Positions 12,540-23,930 of a stretch of 64,000 bases of DNA are shown one piece after another. The translations under genes and the position numbers were made by a program. Each line of letters begins with the position of its first letter. The first letter of the stretch is position 1. This DNA is from Calliopum simillimum (lineage: Eukaryota > Arthropoda > Insecta > Diptera > Lauxaniidae): NCBI GenBank assembly GCA_951812925.1, contig OX638369.1, positions 50,587,061 through 50,651,060 on the forward strand, given 5' to 3'. The notes below the pieces were generated by a model. That model was not told the DNA's origin, ran no database searches, and saw only the letters and a program-made list of their open reading frames with translations.

Positions 12540-12824
12540 TTGTTTATATATATCGTACTTAGTGTTGCCATGTTGCCACAAACAATTTAAACGGAATTGC
12601 AATTTTTCTGCTTTCTGCTCTATATTTTCCTTGTATATTGGACTAAAAAGCTATGACCGCCGCTCCGCACTGGGTAGAAATGGACATCTTAAGAAAATAT
12701 GTAGTTTTTTGTTGATGACACGTGAGGTTTAAACCTCGCACTTTCTCGCCATACTATGAAAATTGTACAAGATTTTATAATAATATCTGCACTAGGTGCA
12801 AAGGTAAAATATTGCGAATGTTTT
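12540..12824. other. Unassigned DNA
   Basis: A 98-codon frame (12436-12732) overlaps the TIR of the preceding element and has no recognisable domain. Confidence 0.4.
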
Positions 12825-13382
12825 TTGTGTGGAGGGCTGCAGCGTCCCCTCTTTTAATTTTTCCCATGTTACTTAAAATATAACACGTACATCCATGTAC
12901 CAAATTTTATAATGATGAAGGCACATGAATAGAATATTTTAAGTATTTTTGTGTAGGGGTGCAAAGCCCCCATATTTTAATCCCCTGTCTATACGTATAG
13001 TATTGTAAATAAAATACACGTTCTGAATATAAAATTTTTTAGTTATAACTCCAGAGGTGCAAAGATATAGAAGTTGATATATTTTTTTGTATGGGGGGTG
13101 CAACGCCCTTTGGTCAAATTCCTTCAATTTTCGCAATAAGTTTGATGAACGTAGTATACTCCTGTATACAAAGTTTTGTAATGGTAACTGCTACAAGTGT
13201 AGAGATATAGCAAATGATGTGTTTTTTTTTTGTATGGGGGGTGCAACGCCCCCTTGTTCAATTTCCTTCAGTTTTTGCAGGATGCTTGGTGAACGCAGTG
13301 TACTCCTTTTTACAGAACTTTGTAATAATAGCTACTGCATGGACAGAAATATAGAGTTTTGCTCATTTATTTCGTAGGGGGC
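12825..13382. repeat. Diverged tandem repeats with GGGGGGTGCAACGCCCCC boxes
   Basis: Four diverged units of roughly 125-145 bp each contain a TTTTTGTATGGGGGGTGCAA-like box, followed by CTTGGTCAAATTCC-type and CAAAGATATAG-type sequence. Boxes lie near 12825, 12950, 13085 and 13230, with a partial one near 13375. A related solo box is at about 19481-19510. It resembles the internal repeats of fly Helitron/DINE elements, but no element ends are seen. Confidence 0.65.
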
Positions 13383-13970
13383 ACGGGTTGAAATAAGAAA
13401 AAGTTATTACTGCAGGTTTTTTTTTTTTTGCTTCTATTTGCAATTTTTAGTAAAATTTTTTTAATGTCTTATTCAAGTGATTAATATTAAATAGCAGATA
13501 TTATGGCAATGGTTCAATTTGAAATTGAAAATTTATAGCGAAGTTTTCTTCGAATGCATTTATAAAAATATGTTTAAAGCAGAGTTGCCGAGTACTTATT
13601 GTGGTTGTTACATTTTAGCCCAAATTGGTGAGGTTAGAAAACTAAAACGGTTATAAAAGAAATAAAATGAGTATTAAGTTTTAACGATTAACGCAAAACA
13701 AAGTAATATGAATTTGGGTGAAAATTATTATTACAATTTTTTACAATATTCTGAAGTTATTACTGCAAATTTGAAGTTATTACTGCAGAAAAAGGGTATT
13801 ACTACAGCTTATTTCAATGCCTGGTATGGGGGCTACCCCCAAACCCCCTCCAAAATCACTTCACTCTATTTTGAGAGGTCAATGGAGATATTTGAACAGT
13901 TCTGCATACTAAAAAATGCATTTTGAATTTTTCACGTCTAGATTGTATGAAACAGTGCACTGTGCGACGT
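13383..13970. other. Unassigned DNA with TTATTACTGCA repeats
   Basis: The word TTATTACTGCA recurs near 13403, 13757 and 13775. A short palindrome GGGGGCTACCCCC lies near 13829. No gene is recognised. Confidence 0.4.
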
Positions 13971-13971
13971 A

Positions 13972-14330
13972 GGGTACCCTTTTTTTCCTGAAATTAATAG
14001 TCCTAAATCTGCTGAGTAAAATGATGTGGTTTTTAAAATTGAAACCTTGGCATTTCTTTTTTTAGTGGACACTTTTAAGTTAGAATATCTCGAAAACCAA
14101 ACGAGATAAAGCAATTTTGAAACAGGATTCGGAATTATCATCGGCAAATACATCGAAAATGGCTATTTTAGTTTTTGTTTGATTTACTTATTTTTTACTT
14201 TCCTTCGAAGATCTATCTATTAACACATTTTGCCCAATAAAAAAAGAAGTGCCAAGGTTTCGATTTTAAAAATCATATCATTTTACTCAGGAGATTTAGG
14301 ACTATTGATTTCAGCAAAAAAAAAGGGTTG
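13972..14330. mobile_element. Foldback MITE, about 360 bp
   Basis: Mirrored arms share AATAGTCCTAAATCT, GAGTAAAATGAT and GAAACCTTGGCA-type words near 14000-14060 and 14262-14310. The centre has TTAGAATATCTCGAAAACCAA and TCGGAATTATC-type words resembling the core of the 1.9-3.5 and 5.7-6.5 kb elements. Confidence 0.75.
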
Positions 14331-14399
14331 AAGATTATTCAAAAACTTTCAAGTTTTAAGTGTTCAATTTAATCATAATGTTCAATTTAATCATAATAG

Positions 14400-15060
14400 A
14401 GTATATCAGCCTTTTTTAGTCTCAACGCCATGATGGAGAGAAAGTATCTTGAACGTAGAGGTGAATCTATTTTTGACTTTATTACTACAAAACACTTGTG
14501 TAAACATCGTTAGGAGGGTAGTTGGTAGTTTTAGCTCTTAACTACCCACTAAAAATAAAAAGGCGTTCTCGTAAAATGCCCTGATGGATCGGGAAATTGG
14601 ATAAGTTGCGGTTGAAAGCTCGTCAACTCTTTAATATGGCTAAGTCCTACACACTTAAAAGGCAAATGGGAATTTTACTGAGAGCCTAAAAAATGGGATA
14701 GCTATTTGCGTTTGGAATTAACAAAGGATGGCAGATTTTTGGTGGCAATGAAGCGAAATCTCTCATTAGCCTGTAGAATCATAACCATTGACATCTATAG
14801 TATTAGCACATGGGGAGCTTCTGACAATACGTCATTTATTGATTTAAATTAAGGAAACAAGGTCAGAAAAGAAATACCTCAAGATGATCATTGCTTGGGT
14901 TCTTAACATGCTTAAAAACAGGCTTGCTATCTATGAAGCGGGTACAGAAAGACTAACTGTGAGAACAACTAAAGGATGCCTAAGGAAAGCGTACTGTCAC
15001 CGCACTATTAGAAATTCTTGATGATCACAAATTTGAGTTCAAAACCTTTGGAAGGTTTTT
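14400..15060 (+). pseudogene. Probable non-LTR retrotransposon (LINE) reverse-transcriptase scar
   Basis: Short broken + strand frames resemble LINE reverse transcriptase, notably TTKGC followed by a mutated P-Q-G context and a VLSPLL-like reading across frameshifts near 14950-15010, and a KSYTLKRQMG-like stretch near 14640-14670. No continuous frame, poly-A tail or end is preserved. The assignment rests on faint similarity only. Confidence 0.4.
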
Positions 15061-15094
15061 AATTTCCTTCCTTAGGGTGAAGCCTATCTCTATA

Positions 15095-16165
15095 TCTATA
15101 TATAAGTAGGCAAACGAAATCGGTTCAGTCCCTGTTTCTACTTATTCCTAAATCTCAACCGATTTGCTTGATTTTTTTTTTGTTGGAAAGGTTGTGAGGA
15201 GGAGTAGTGCATAGGACTATATTTTTTTTAAAGTGGGCGTTGCCACACCCCTTAAATAAAAAAAACGCTCTCACAGCTAAACCGCTGCATCAATTTCAAC
15301 GAAATTTAGTATGAACGATAATATGAGCATTATGTTTTTCAGTGGGCGGTTCCACGCATCTAAATTGAAAAAACGCTCTAACGGCTAAATCGCTGCATCG
15401 GTTTCAACGAAATTTGGTATGGAGATAGGATTGGCACTAAGGAACGATAACATGACCATTATGTTTTCAGTGGGCAGTGCCACGCCCTTAAATGGAAAAA
15501 ATGCTCTCACGGCGAAAATACTGCATACGATTTTTATGAAATTTGGTTTAGATATAGAGATAGCACAATACAGCACGATAGCATGATTGATTTTTATGAA
15601 TTTTGGTATAGAAAGATATCAGATACTATTTGCTTTTTAGTAGGAGTTACACGCCTCTAAATGGAAAGTACGATATTGCAACTTAGCTGCTGCACCGATG
15701 CAGATAACCCGAACCCTAAAGAAGAATATTAAAAGATTTTTGTGTTTTATCGACCAAGGAAGGGTATAAAAACTTTTCCTTTATTTTATGGTCAAATCGA
15801 AATGGTCGAATTTCGGCCACAAGGCGAACTCTAGTAAAATTTATTTCATAAAAACCGTTTCAGCAGTTTAGCCATGATAGCATATTTTTCTTTTAGGAGC
15901 GCGGCACCGGCCGCTTAAAGTTATTAAGGTAATATAATTGTTCCTTAGTATTAACTCTATCTTCATACCGAATTTCATAAAAATTGATTAATTGGTTTAG
16001 GTGTGAGGGCCTATTTTCCATTCATGGGAGTGTCACCGCCCTTTTTTAAGAAAAAGAAAATTTTGTGCACAACCTTTTTAACTAAAACAACAAGCGAATG
16101 TGTCGTGATTAAGGCATATAAACAGGGACTGAACGAATTTCGTTAGTCTTTTTGTATACAGATTT
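15095..16165. mobile_element. Repeat element with TTCAGTCCCTGTTT inverted ends
   Basis: The ends carry ACGAAATCGGTTCAGTCCCT (about 15113-15133) and its near reverse complement near 16123-16150. The interior holds about five diverged tandem units of roughly 125-150 bp with GTGGGCGGTTCCACGC-type boxes, AACGCTCTAACGGCTAAATC and AACGAAATTTGGTAT. No protein is encoded. The boxes resemble those in fly DINE-type repeats, but the classification is open. Confidence 0.6.
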
Positions 16166-16344
16166 TAAAATTGCAATAACTCATAAACGGTAAATGGCAC
16201 AAAAAAAAAATTTCAAAAATCTTTTGTGGAGAATTCTTTACAAATAATTTTCATTTTAAGTATGTAAAAAAAATTTGCCGCTTAGGAGTTAATCAGAAAA
16301 ATCACTTAAGTGACGGTAAACATTCAAAAAGCGGTATGTATTAA

Positions 16345-16428
16345 TCGACTCATCGTTTTCATCAAAAAGCTTCCTAAATGAAAAGTAATTGAAACCACAC
16401 GGATTTTGGAACAGGCCTATCAGAGTTG
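16345..16428. repeat. One-arm fragment of the CAGGCCTGTTCC foldback family
   Basis: The sequence CTAAATGAAAAGTAATTGAA through GGAACAGGCCT matches the right terminal arm of the elements at 22.05, 22.64, 46.89 and 47.28 kb. The left arm is missing. Confidence 0.65.
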
Positions 16429-16584
16429 TTTTCTCAATATTCATTTAAAATTTAGCTTTCAGTTAAATAATAATTTTTTATGAAAATTTAATTTAAAAGT
16501 GCCAGTTAAAGTTTCAGTTACTTAACTGAACATTATGAAATCGGCTCTAAAACGTCAAATTTTTTGTGAACGTATAAAGAAAAA

Positions 16585-17412
16585 TATTTGTAGACCCAGT
16601 TTTTGTTCAGAGCTTGCATTTATAAGTTTAAATGTCTGAGTGAAAAATGTTTTCAGCATAGTGTTTTGAAGCTTTTGCTTATATAGGAGGTGCCACGCCC
16701 TCTTGTCCGAGTTCTTCTAGTTTTAGCTTAGAGCGTGCATTTATAGTCTTTAGTATTTAAGTGAAATTTGTTTGGATTATCTCAAAAAACTCTTTCCGTA
16801 TGGCATTTTGAAAATTTTGCTCATATGGGAGGTGCTACGCCCCCTTGTCCGATTTCACCCAATTTTTGTTGAGAGCTTTCATTTTTAGTTCTTAGTGTCG
16901 GAGTTAAATTTGGTTCGAATATCTCAAAAATCGCTTTCAGTATAGCGTTTTGAAGCTTTTGCTTATATGGGAGGTGCCACGCCCTTTTGTCCGAGTTCGC
17001 TCAGTTTTTTCTCAGAGCTTGCGCTTACAATTTCTAGTATTTATGTGTATTTTGGTTGCATTTTCGTGAAAAATACTCCTGAAATTGCATTTTGAATATA
17101 TTTTTTGTATGGGCGGTAGGCGTGTCCGTTAACCGATTTTGCTCATTTTCAATCCCCCGAGCTATCTTTGATGACGGAGGCAGGGTACCAAATTTCATTG
17201 AATTATCTTGCTTAGTTTTCCCAAAAAGTGTATTTCCACACACATCACCCAGCCAGCCACCCAGCCAGCCAGCCAGACAGACGGACATGGCTATATCGAC
17301 TCAGGAGGTGACGCTGATCAATAATATATACACTTTTCTATACCTGCCACGCCTCCTTCTCTGCGTTACAAACGGAAGGACAAAGTGAATATACCCTGGG
17401 TGTAGGGTATAA
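16585..17412 (-). mobile_element. Helitron-like (DINE-1 type) element, 3' truncated
   Basis: This is the reverse-orientation relative of 4426-5233. Its 5' end (TTATACCCTACACCCAGGG on the minus strand) is at 17412. The CCAG/GCCA microsatellite is at about 17248-17280. Four diverged core units with GGGAGGTGCCACGCCC boxes follow toward 16585. The terminal hairpin and CTAG end are not found, so the 3' end is lost. Frames across it (17034-17288, 17092-17388) are element sequence, not genes. Confidence 0.8.
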
Positions 17413-18560
17413 AAAAAAAAATATTACCGCTTAGGAGTTATTCAATAATAGTACAAGCAAAATAGCTCATAAAAATTAGCATCTGGGGATTTTTGGAAAG
17501 GTGCTCGAATCGTCTTGGTTTTTGTTAAGCGTGGTAAGATGAAGTTAAAACTCGATTTGCGGGACACAAGCGGGTGTGCAATCGCCGCCATCTTGAAAAG
17601 AAGGGTGAAAGTGTTCTTTCTTCATTTACATGGAAACCGCTCATTTTTTCGGAAAAACAAATTGGCACTTTTTTGTTGACAAAAAATAGATCTTAGTTTT
17701 TATACTAAACTTTTTACTCTAACTTTATTATTTTCCAAGTTATTAACGAAAAACTGAAAAATTGAAGGGGCTGTTTTTGTTCAACCTTGAATTGCCATCA
17801 AAGTGTTGATTTCACGGAAAATGTGCTTTTATGCCTTTTTGTAGAGCAGTTTCAGACAAACATATTCATGTTAATATCCATTTTTGAGTGAAGTCTTTCT
17901 TTGCTTAACCGACCAAGATTCGACTTGACATCTCTGATTTGTATGAAAATTGTTGGAATGTTAGTATTTGACACATATATAACTGTGGTAAAATGATTTT
18001 CCGAAATTCCGAAAATTTCCAAGATGGCGGCCGCGGCCGCACGAAGTTCGATACAACCTTTGGATACTCACACATTGGAAAATTCATAGCTCCTCGGCTT
18101 TTTATTTGATTTTGATGAAATTTTCAAGGTTTCTATAGAAAAGTATGTGCTTTTGAAAAATAAATTACACTAAAAAAAAAAATTTTTGGTGGATAAAAAC
18201 ATTTTTTCTTTTTCAAAGCCGTTTTTAGGGCTCGGTGGACCCTTTTTATTTTATTTTTAATTTTTTTATTTAAAAGTAAATTTTATAACAATTATTTTCC
18301 GGCCCTCAAAATTGTTGTATGTTTTACGGTTAACAAGTTATGAGTTTTTGAAGTTGTCTAATGAGCGGTTTTCCAAAAATCGCCAGAGGTTTTCTATTTT
18401 GCCTGTACTATAAATAGTTTTTATTTAATAAATCCTCAACGAAATTTTTTTCTTTCATATAATAAAAATTATTTGTAGATCATGGGATTATCCATAAAAA
18501 ATGGTCCATTTACATTTTATTCTTCGACACATCGTTTTTGAGTTATCGCAATTTGAAAGC

Positions 18561-19228
18561 TAACACAATTGTATGTTCGCGTCAAAAGAAACACGCGTAT
18601 TTTATAAATATATCAATGCATTTTTGCAGCTGCTTAAACTGGCAGCTACAAAGGCAACAAAAGCACCGATTGACTGGGTCGGTTGCCATCGGCGATACGA
18701 ATTTTCTGATGTAAACCAAACTGCGAGATAAGTTGCGATACACAAAAGGGCCTTATATCAATGGTATAATAGCAACGCTTGGCGGAATACACAAACAGAA
18801 AAGTCTTTAAAAAAAAGATTTAAGTAAAGTAAGTAAACAATTTTAAACACTAAAATTAAGATAAAGCGAATTGTTCAAATTGGTTGGCTTATGCGAATGA
18901 TCACCCAGGGGGTAATTATGTTCTAATAGATAGGGGGAGCAGTAAAAATATAAAAAACACATTCAGCCGATCTTATGACTTCCCAATGGCGTAAACGGAG
19001 AGCCGCGTAGGAGGCTGTTGCCCTAGGCACCAAAACCACGCCGCTCCTCTGACAAAATGTTATGGTAAAAATACTTAAAACTTATTACTTACGGTATTTT
19101 TTATTGCTTACTAAATAAAAATGCGTTTGTGTTTTAATTATTATCTTTTTTTTTTAATATATTTTTGCTTACTATTCTTTTAAACTGAAATTTTTCATCA
19201 TAATTGAGGTAATCTCAAAGGTCTGTTA
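18561..19228. other. Unassigned AT-rich DNA
   Basis: No gene or repeat feature is recognised. Confidence 0.45.
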
Positions 19229-19336
19229 ATGCATGACTTAATATGAGTATTCGTTTACTAGTACAGAATTAAGTTTACGCATAAAACGCTATTCTGGCTA
19301 AAACTTTAATTCTGTACTAGTAAATGAACACTAATA
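19229..19336. mobile_element. Small foldback MITE, about 108 bp
   Basis: TTTACTAGTACAGAATTAAG and its near-perfect reverse complement face each other across about 45 bp. It encodes nothing. Confidence 0.7.
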
Positions 19337-19808
19337 ATATTGCGATGATTTTATTCGGTTACTTAAACTGAGATATGTACCTTAAAAACGTATTTTTTGC
19401 AGTTTTTTTTTTAAATTTTTTTGAATTTTGCATGGTGGATGGAAGATACAATAAAAAACCATGTTCCAAGTTTTGTTTTTTTGTATGGCGGGTGCAACAT
19501 CCTTTCGTTCGATCTCTCCTAAGTTAAGCATCGTGCAAGACTTCGTAAATGCTTTTTTAGTGTTGAAATAACAGGTTATAAGTGACGAAATTATTATTTT
19601 AAATGAGTTTTTTGTTGTTTTTGTGCACATATTAAAATTACGAAATAAAAGTTACTCATACGTCGTTTTGCAAGATAATTTCAGCGGAGGGGGACAGAGC
19701 CCCTGAGTAGCCCCCATAAATGAGAAATCTTTATTTACAATTAAAAAAATATGTTTATTTTAACTTGTCACTTATGTATTAAAAAAAAATCTCCAACCTT
19801 CTATAATT
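19337..19808. other. Unassigned DNA with one GGCGGGTGCAAC box
   Basis: TTTTTGTATGGCGGGTGCAA near 19480-19500 resembles the boxes at 12.8-13.4 kb. An 82-codon minus-strand frame (19382-19630) crosses it and is not recognised. Confidence 0.4.
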
Positions 19809-20300
19809 ATAGTAGGAGATACGAATGAAGAGCGAACTGCACCCATCTGTTTAATGGATGATAAATGTTTTATACCAAAGTTTATACGTTAAAAAATAAA
19901 TCGCGAGTGAGTGGCCTAAAAAAATTCCTGTCAAGGGTGTGATGTATTAAATAAAAATTCACTTTTTTAAACAATGCAATCATTCTTTTAAATAACGAAT
20001 TATATATGAATCTAAAGTATAGACTGTAGAATAGCTTTATTTTAATATAAAGTTTATTGATTAAGCAGATGAGTGCAAATCGCTAGAATCGACTTGCCTG
20101 TTTATACCTGGCAACCCAAGGCTTTATACTTTTGATTGGTACATAATTTGTTTCTTAAACTATTGAGTGCAATGTTTAACAAAAAATTAATTTTTGATTA
20201 ATCGTACCCTTGACAGGAAATTTATAGTCAGCCCACTTGCGATATATTTTTTAACATTTTAACAGATGGGTGCGGATCGCTCCTTATTCGTATCTTAGAC
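19809..20300. mobile_element. TIR element, about 490 bp
   Basis: Ends contain GAGATACGAATGAAGAGCGA (left) and, on the opposite strand at right, AAGATACGAATAAGGAGCGA, both followed by GCACCCATCTGTT. Inner arms also mirror (CTGTCAAGGGT against ACCCTTGACAG). Non-coding; superfamily unknown. Confidence 0.75.
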
Positions 20301-21035
20301 TATTTATTATATGCGACACTAAACTTATTTCATTTAAATAAAGACAAACTAGTACTTTCGGACTTTAATTTGTTTTATTTTTAATTTTAAAAATTTTTAA
20401 GTACGTTTTAACATTTTTTCAATTATTATTTTTCTAAATTTAAACCATAATACATTTTATGTATACAAGATATACAAATTAAAGTATGTGTGATTTTTTT
20501 ATTAAAATTATTGTTGTTTGAGTGAAAGTTTACTAAATGCTAAAAAGCTTGTAAATTTAAGTATACGGAACACATTATTTTTTGGGCAAATAAATAAAAA
20601 AAAAAAAATAAACAAAAATATACGATGGTGTGACTTATAACATCTTTAAATTTTCCTGATTTTTAACAAATCAAAGGAAAGTTAAAAAAAATTAAGTTTT
20701 TTGGTACATTTTTGCTTTTCATTGAGGCTTAAAAATTAAAAAAATTTTTATTAAGTAACATAAAAAAACATAAAAGTTTACTTTACAGTAAAAATTCGCT
20801 AAAAGTACAAATTAAATTAAAACAAATATTAAAAGAAAAATAAAAGACAAATATGCATAAGTTGATAATTGAATTTGTGAATATCAAAAAGACCAATAGA
20901 AATTAATTGACGAGTTAACTAGTTAAATTCAACAGGTTGAATTTAATATAACTTAATTTTAGGCCTTAACATATGAATGCGATTTGAAAGAATAAGTTCA
21001 TACAACAAAAGTAATGTTATAAAAATTTATGTACC
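20301..21035. other. Unassigned AT-rich DNA
   Basis: Very A/T-rich. Nothing recognised. Confidence 0.5.
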
Positions 21036-21225
21036 ATAACCGATTATTTTACAGACATAATTTTTTCAACTTAATGCCATCAAATACTCTTTCTTGAAAA
21101 CAGAGTCGAATTTTATTCATTTCTAACGAAAAGTCAGGCATTCATATTATAAGATTACTTTCGCCTCTTTATGGACTTATTCCACTTTCAATAGAACCCA
21201 TTCAAATATTAAACTAATGTTTGTA
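21036..21225 (-). repeat. Dispersed repeat R (copy of the 57.8-58.6 kb host element)
   Basis: The blocks CAACTTAATGCCATCAAATA, TGAAAACAGAGTCGAATTTT and ATTACTTTCGCC match, inverted, the element at 57.8-58.6 kb and, inverted, the copy at 34.8-35.5 kb. The copy at 29.37-29.51 kb has the same orientation. This copy lacks both nested insertions seen in the other copies. Confidence 0.65.
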
Positions 21226-21606
21226 GCTTCAATTCCTGAATTTTTTCTTCTATTGTTTGTTCTATGTAATATATATTTTCTACATCATAATTTGACAAAC
21301 AAAAAACATATAAAAATGCAATAACAATAATGTTAAAGTTTTAAAAATGTAAAACCATTGGTATGGAGTAATTGATGATTTCATAATATTCAAACTGCAT
21401 TTTACAATACATATTGTATATTCATCATATATTGTATTTATAAGCTAAATAAAATAGGCTAATTTTTTTATTGCTGTAGTCACAAGGCAAAAAAGCATAA
21501 CATGAAATTAAATTTTACAATTTACTAGTATTGTAAAATGTTTTATTTAGGCTTTATTAGAAATTCGACAAAGCAGCATTTTTGAGTTATCTTATACGAA
21601 TTATAA
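21226..21606. other. Unassigned AT-rich DNA
   Basis: Nothing recognised. Confidence 0.45.
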
Positions 21607-21752
21607 CTTAAAAACAGGGCCTGAATTGCCGCATCAGTGAACGTACAACTCGTGACGTAAAATCATGTATTTCGTAATGCAAAATACATGCGAAACACAT
21701 GATCTTACGTCACGAATTGCACGTTTACTGATGCGGCGATTCGACCCCAGAT
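21607..21752. mobile_element. Foldback MITE, about 145 bp
   Basis: A strong palindrome: GCCGCATCAGTGAACGTACA and CGTGACGTAAAATCATGT in the left arm are mirrored by GATCTTACGTCACG and CTGATGCGGC in the right arm. The outer ends read GGGCCTGAATTGCC and, inverted, GGGTCGAATCGCC. Confidence 0.75.
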
Positions 21753-22051
21753 CTTGCACTTTACTACACCTACGACAAAATTTATTTAATATTTTTGTGT
21801 AGAATTTTATGAATTAAAAATTTTCCCCCACAATATTCATCAAAAATTTTATTCCAGAGAAATAAGAATTTCTGATCAAAAATATTAGATTTTTGGTTTT
21901 TTATTTAAAATCGCCTTATTTTGGTGTTCGGGATCTTGTTGTAAATATTGAACAATTGTTTTAAAACACTAAAATAAAGCGATTCTATTGTAGGTTTTTG
22001 AGAAAATAAAATAAAAGCTTTCACGCACTTAAATTAAAAAACAAAACTTAT
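21753..22051. other. Unassigned AT-rich DNA
   Basis: Nothing recognised. Confidence 0.4.
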
Positions 22052-22432
22052 CAGGCCTGCTCCGTAATCCGCGAAGTTTCATTAACTTTTCACTTAGGAG
22101 GCTTTTTGATGAAAATGGTGAGTAACACAATAAAAAGTATCAGAATCTTTTTTGTGGAGAATTATATGTGCTACAAATAATATTTATTTGTATTTACGAA
22201 AAAGTAACTGTTTCGGAAATATTTGAAAAAGTCGAATTTTTCGACTTTTTGTGGTTTTTTAATAATATTTCCTAAACGGTTACTTTTTCATTAATGCCAA
22301 TCAATGTAATTTGTAGAACCTGCAATTCCCCACAAAAAAGTTTCTTATACTTTATGTCGTTTGACTCACCATCATGAAAAAGCCTCCTAAATGAAAAGTA
22401 ATTGATACCACACGGATTAAGGAACAGGTCTG
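22052..22432. mobile_element. CAGGCCTGTTCC-family foldback element, copy 1
   Basis: The ends CAGGCCTGCTCCGTAATCCG and, inverted, CAGACCTGTTCCTTAATCCG enclose mirrored arms of about 170 bp (TAGGAGGCTTTTTGATGAAA; AAGTAACTGTTTCGGAAATA). TAT flanks both ends, consistent with a 3-bp target duplication. Non-coding; a 65-codon frame in it is chance. Confidence 0.8.
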
Positions 22433-22641
22433 TATGTATGTATTCTCCTTTAACTCCTAGGAGGAGCATAGGGCCAGGAACAGGTCTGCATGCCTCATAT
22501 TTAAATTATTTATTCGAACATTTTTGGATTACAAAAATAAAATTCTCCACAAAAAATTCAGCGTGATCGTAAATTTTTCACTTAAAATATTGGAAAAAAT
22601 TTATATGGATTAATAACGAAAAACCTAAGGTTCACTTTATC

Positions 22642-23007
22642 AGGCCTGTTCCAGTTTCCGTGCAATTTCAACTACTTTTCGTTTCGAAAGCTTTTTGATG
22701 AAAACGGTAAGTCGTATGATAAAAAGTTTTCGGATCTTTTTTTTTTGGAAATCTTATGTTCTACAAATAATATATTCGATAGTAAAATCGTAACCGTTTA
22801 GGAGATATTTGATAAATTTGGATATTTTTTTAACGTTTTGCAGTTTTTAAGAACGTTTCCAAAATGGTTATTCATATTATTTGTAGAGGGCTTGCGATTC
22901 TCTACAAAAAAGATCCTCATACTTTTTATCGTGCGACTCACCGTTAACATCAAAAAGCTTTTGAAACGAAAAGTAATTGAAATCGCATGAATTCCGGAAC
23001 AGGCTTG
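22642..23007. mobile_element. CAGGCCTGTTCC-family foldback element, copy 2
   Basis: The ends begin CAGGCCTGTTCCAGTTTCCG and, inverted, CAAGCCTGTTCCGGAATTC. The arms mirror each other and match copies at 22.05, 46.89 and 47.28 kb (AAAGCTTTTTGATGAAAACG). It is more diverged than the others. The flanks are TAT and CAT. Confidence 0.75.
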
Positions 23008-23012
23008 CATGT

Positions 23013-23401
23013 ATCAAACATTACTTAATTTCATTAGTTGTAACCTAGTTATAGGTACATAATAAGTGAATTTCTCCCAAACATGAATACCTCTACCAAG
23101 GGAGGACACAATTAACTAGTGCTTTTGCCTTGTGACCTTATGGTTTAGTAATTACTGCAGTATTTGTATTTTCTTTTTAATTTTTAGTTTTTTTTTTTTG
23201 TTTTGCTTTTTAAAAAAGCCTCGTTGCTTTTGTTTCACACACTGTTTTCTTTCTTTTTTATTATTTTTATAATTGCCATTACATATTCTATTATTATTTT
23301 TCTATACATTTTTCATTTCATTTCTAATAGAAAATTTTATAACTAAAACAATGCCCTAACCTTCTATTTAATATTTGTTGCTGTTGTTGTTCCCTTTGAC
23401 C
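23013..23401 (-). other. 3' flank and possible 3' UTR of the minus-strand gene
   Basis: This lies directly downstream of the stop codon on the minus strand. AATAAA on the minus strand (TTTATT at about 23257-23262) is a possible polyadenylation signal. The sequence is too A/T-rich for this to be more than a candidate. Confidence 0.35.
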
Positions 23402-23930
23402 TCAAATAATGCTTTCATCATTGTTGCGCGTTAATCTTATTGTAGTTGTTGTTGTTGTCGGTGGTGGTGGTGGTGGTGTTGCCGCCGCCGCTGCGTTGCC
23501 ACTCTCGCTTGCCGCTAGTCTGTTGCGACTATTATTGTTGCCGCCACCAAATGCTGCTGCAGCCGCTGGATTTGGTATTGTTGTTGTAGTCACAACAATG
23601 TTTTCATCATCGTATAATTCAAAATCTTCACCTTCATCATCATCTTCATCATATTCCGAATTAGATGATGTTGATAACAATGCGGTAGTAACATGACTTT
23701 TGACGCCGCCGCCAATGCCCATTTTACGTATTTGTGCTCGTGGTGATAGGCGTGGCAACAATGGTTCACGTCCACTGGCATCACCACCGCCGCCACCACC
23801 AAGACTGTTGGCCTTCATTTGGCTGCTCTTTTTTGTATTTAATGTTGGTGTAGCATTCCAATCGTCGCCCGCCGGTTCACATAACGATTTTGATTGGCCG
23901 TGTTGATAAGTCTCCTCGGGGATAACGTCT
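23402..23930 (-). CDS. Last coding exon of the minus-strand gene (candidate Na+/H+ exchanger tail)
   Basis: The acceptor is CTTCATACAG|AGACG on the minus strand, preceded by a pyrimidine-rich stretch. The first base completes a glycine codon begun in exon 42283-42640. The exon then encodes 175 residues to a stop at 23402-23404. It starts DVIPEETYQHGQ, contains CEPAGDDWNATPTL, EPLLPRLSPRAQIRKMG and an acidic stretch (EYDEDDDEGEDFELYDDE). It ends with Ala, Pro and Thr runs that are low-complexity and variable-looking. No membrane segment or catalytic domain is present, so it reads as a disordered cytoplasmic tail. The reverse strand also has long frames here, but those are by-products of GC-rich repeats. 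Exon reality is well supported by splice phase; the exchanger identity is a guess. Confidence 0.85.

Larger units (their letters stand above)
16170..18560. repeat. Old, interrupted inverted-repeat region
   Basis: Blocks near 16180-16300 (ATTGCAATAACTCATAAACG, CTTTACAAATAATTTTCATT) recur inverted and diverged near 18440-18560. The stretch after 17430 partly mirrors 18300-18420. The phrase CCGCTTAGGAGTTA occurs on both sides of the Helitron-like insertion (about 16278 and 17430). I read this as an old foldback interrupted by later insertions. It includes a GCGGCCGCGGCCGC stretch near 18027. Confidence 0.4.

Noticed and set aside
17034..17388. Frames of 84 and 98 codons as genes
   Set aside because: They translate the Helitron-like element and its CCAG microsatellite. 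The same frames recur at 4433-4751.
23409..23906. Plus-strand open frames opposite the last exon
   Set aside because: They are antisense by-products of Ala/Pro/Thr/Gly codon repeats. The minus strand has splice sites and matching phase.
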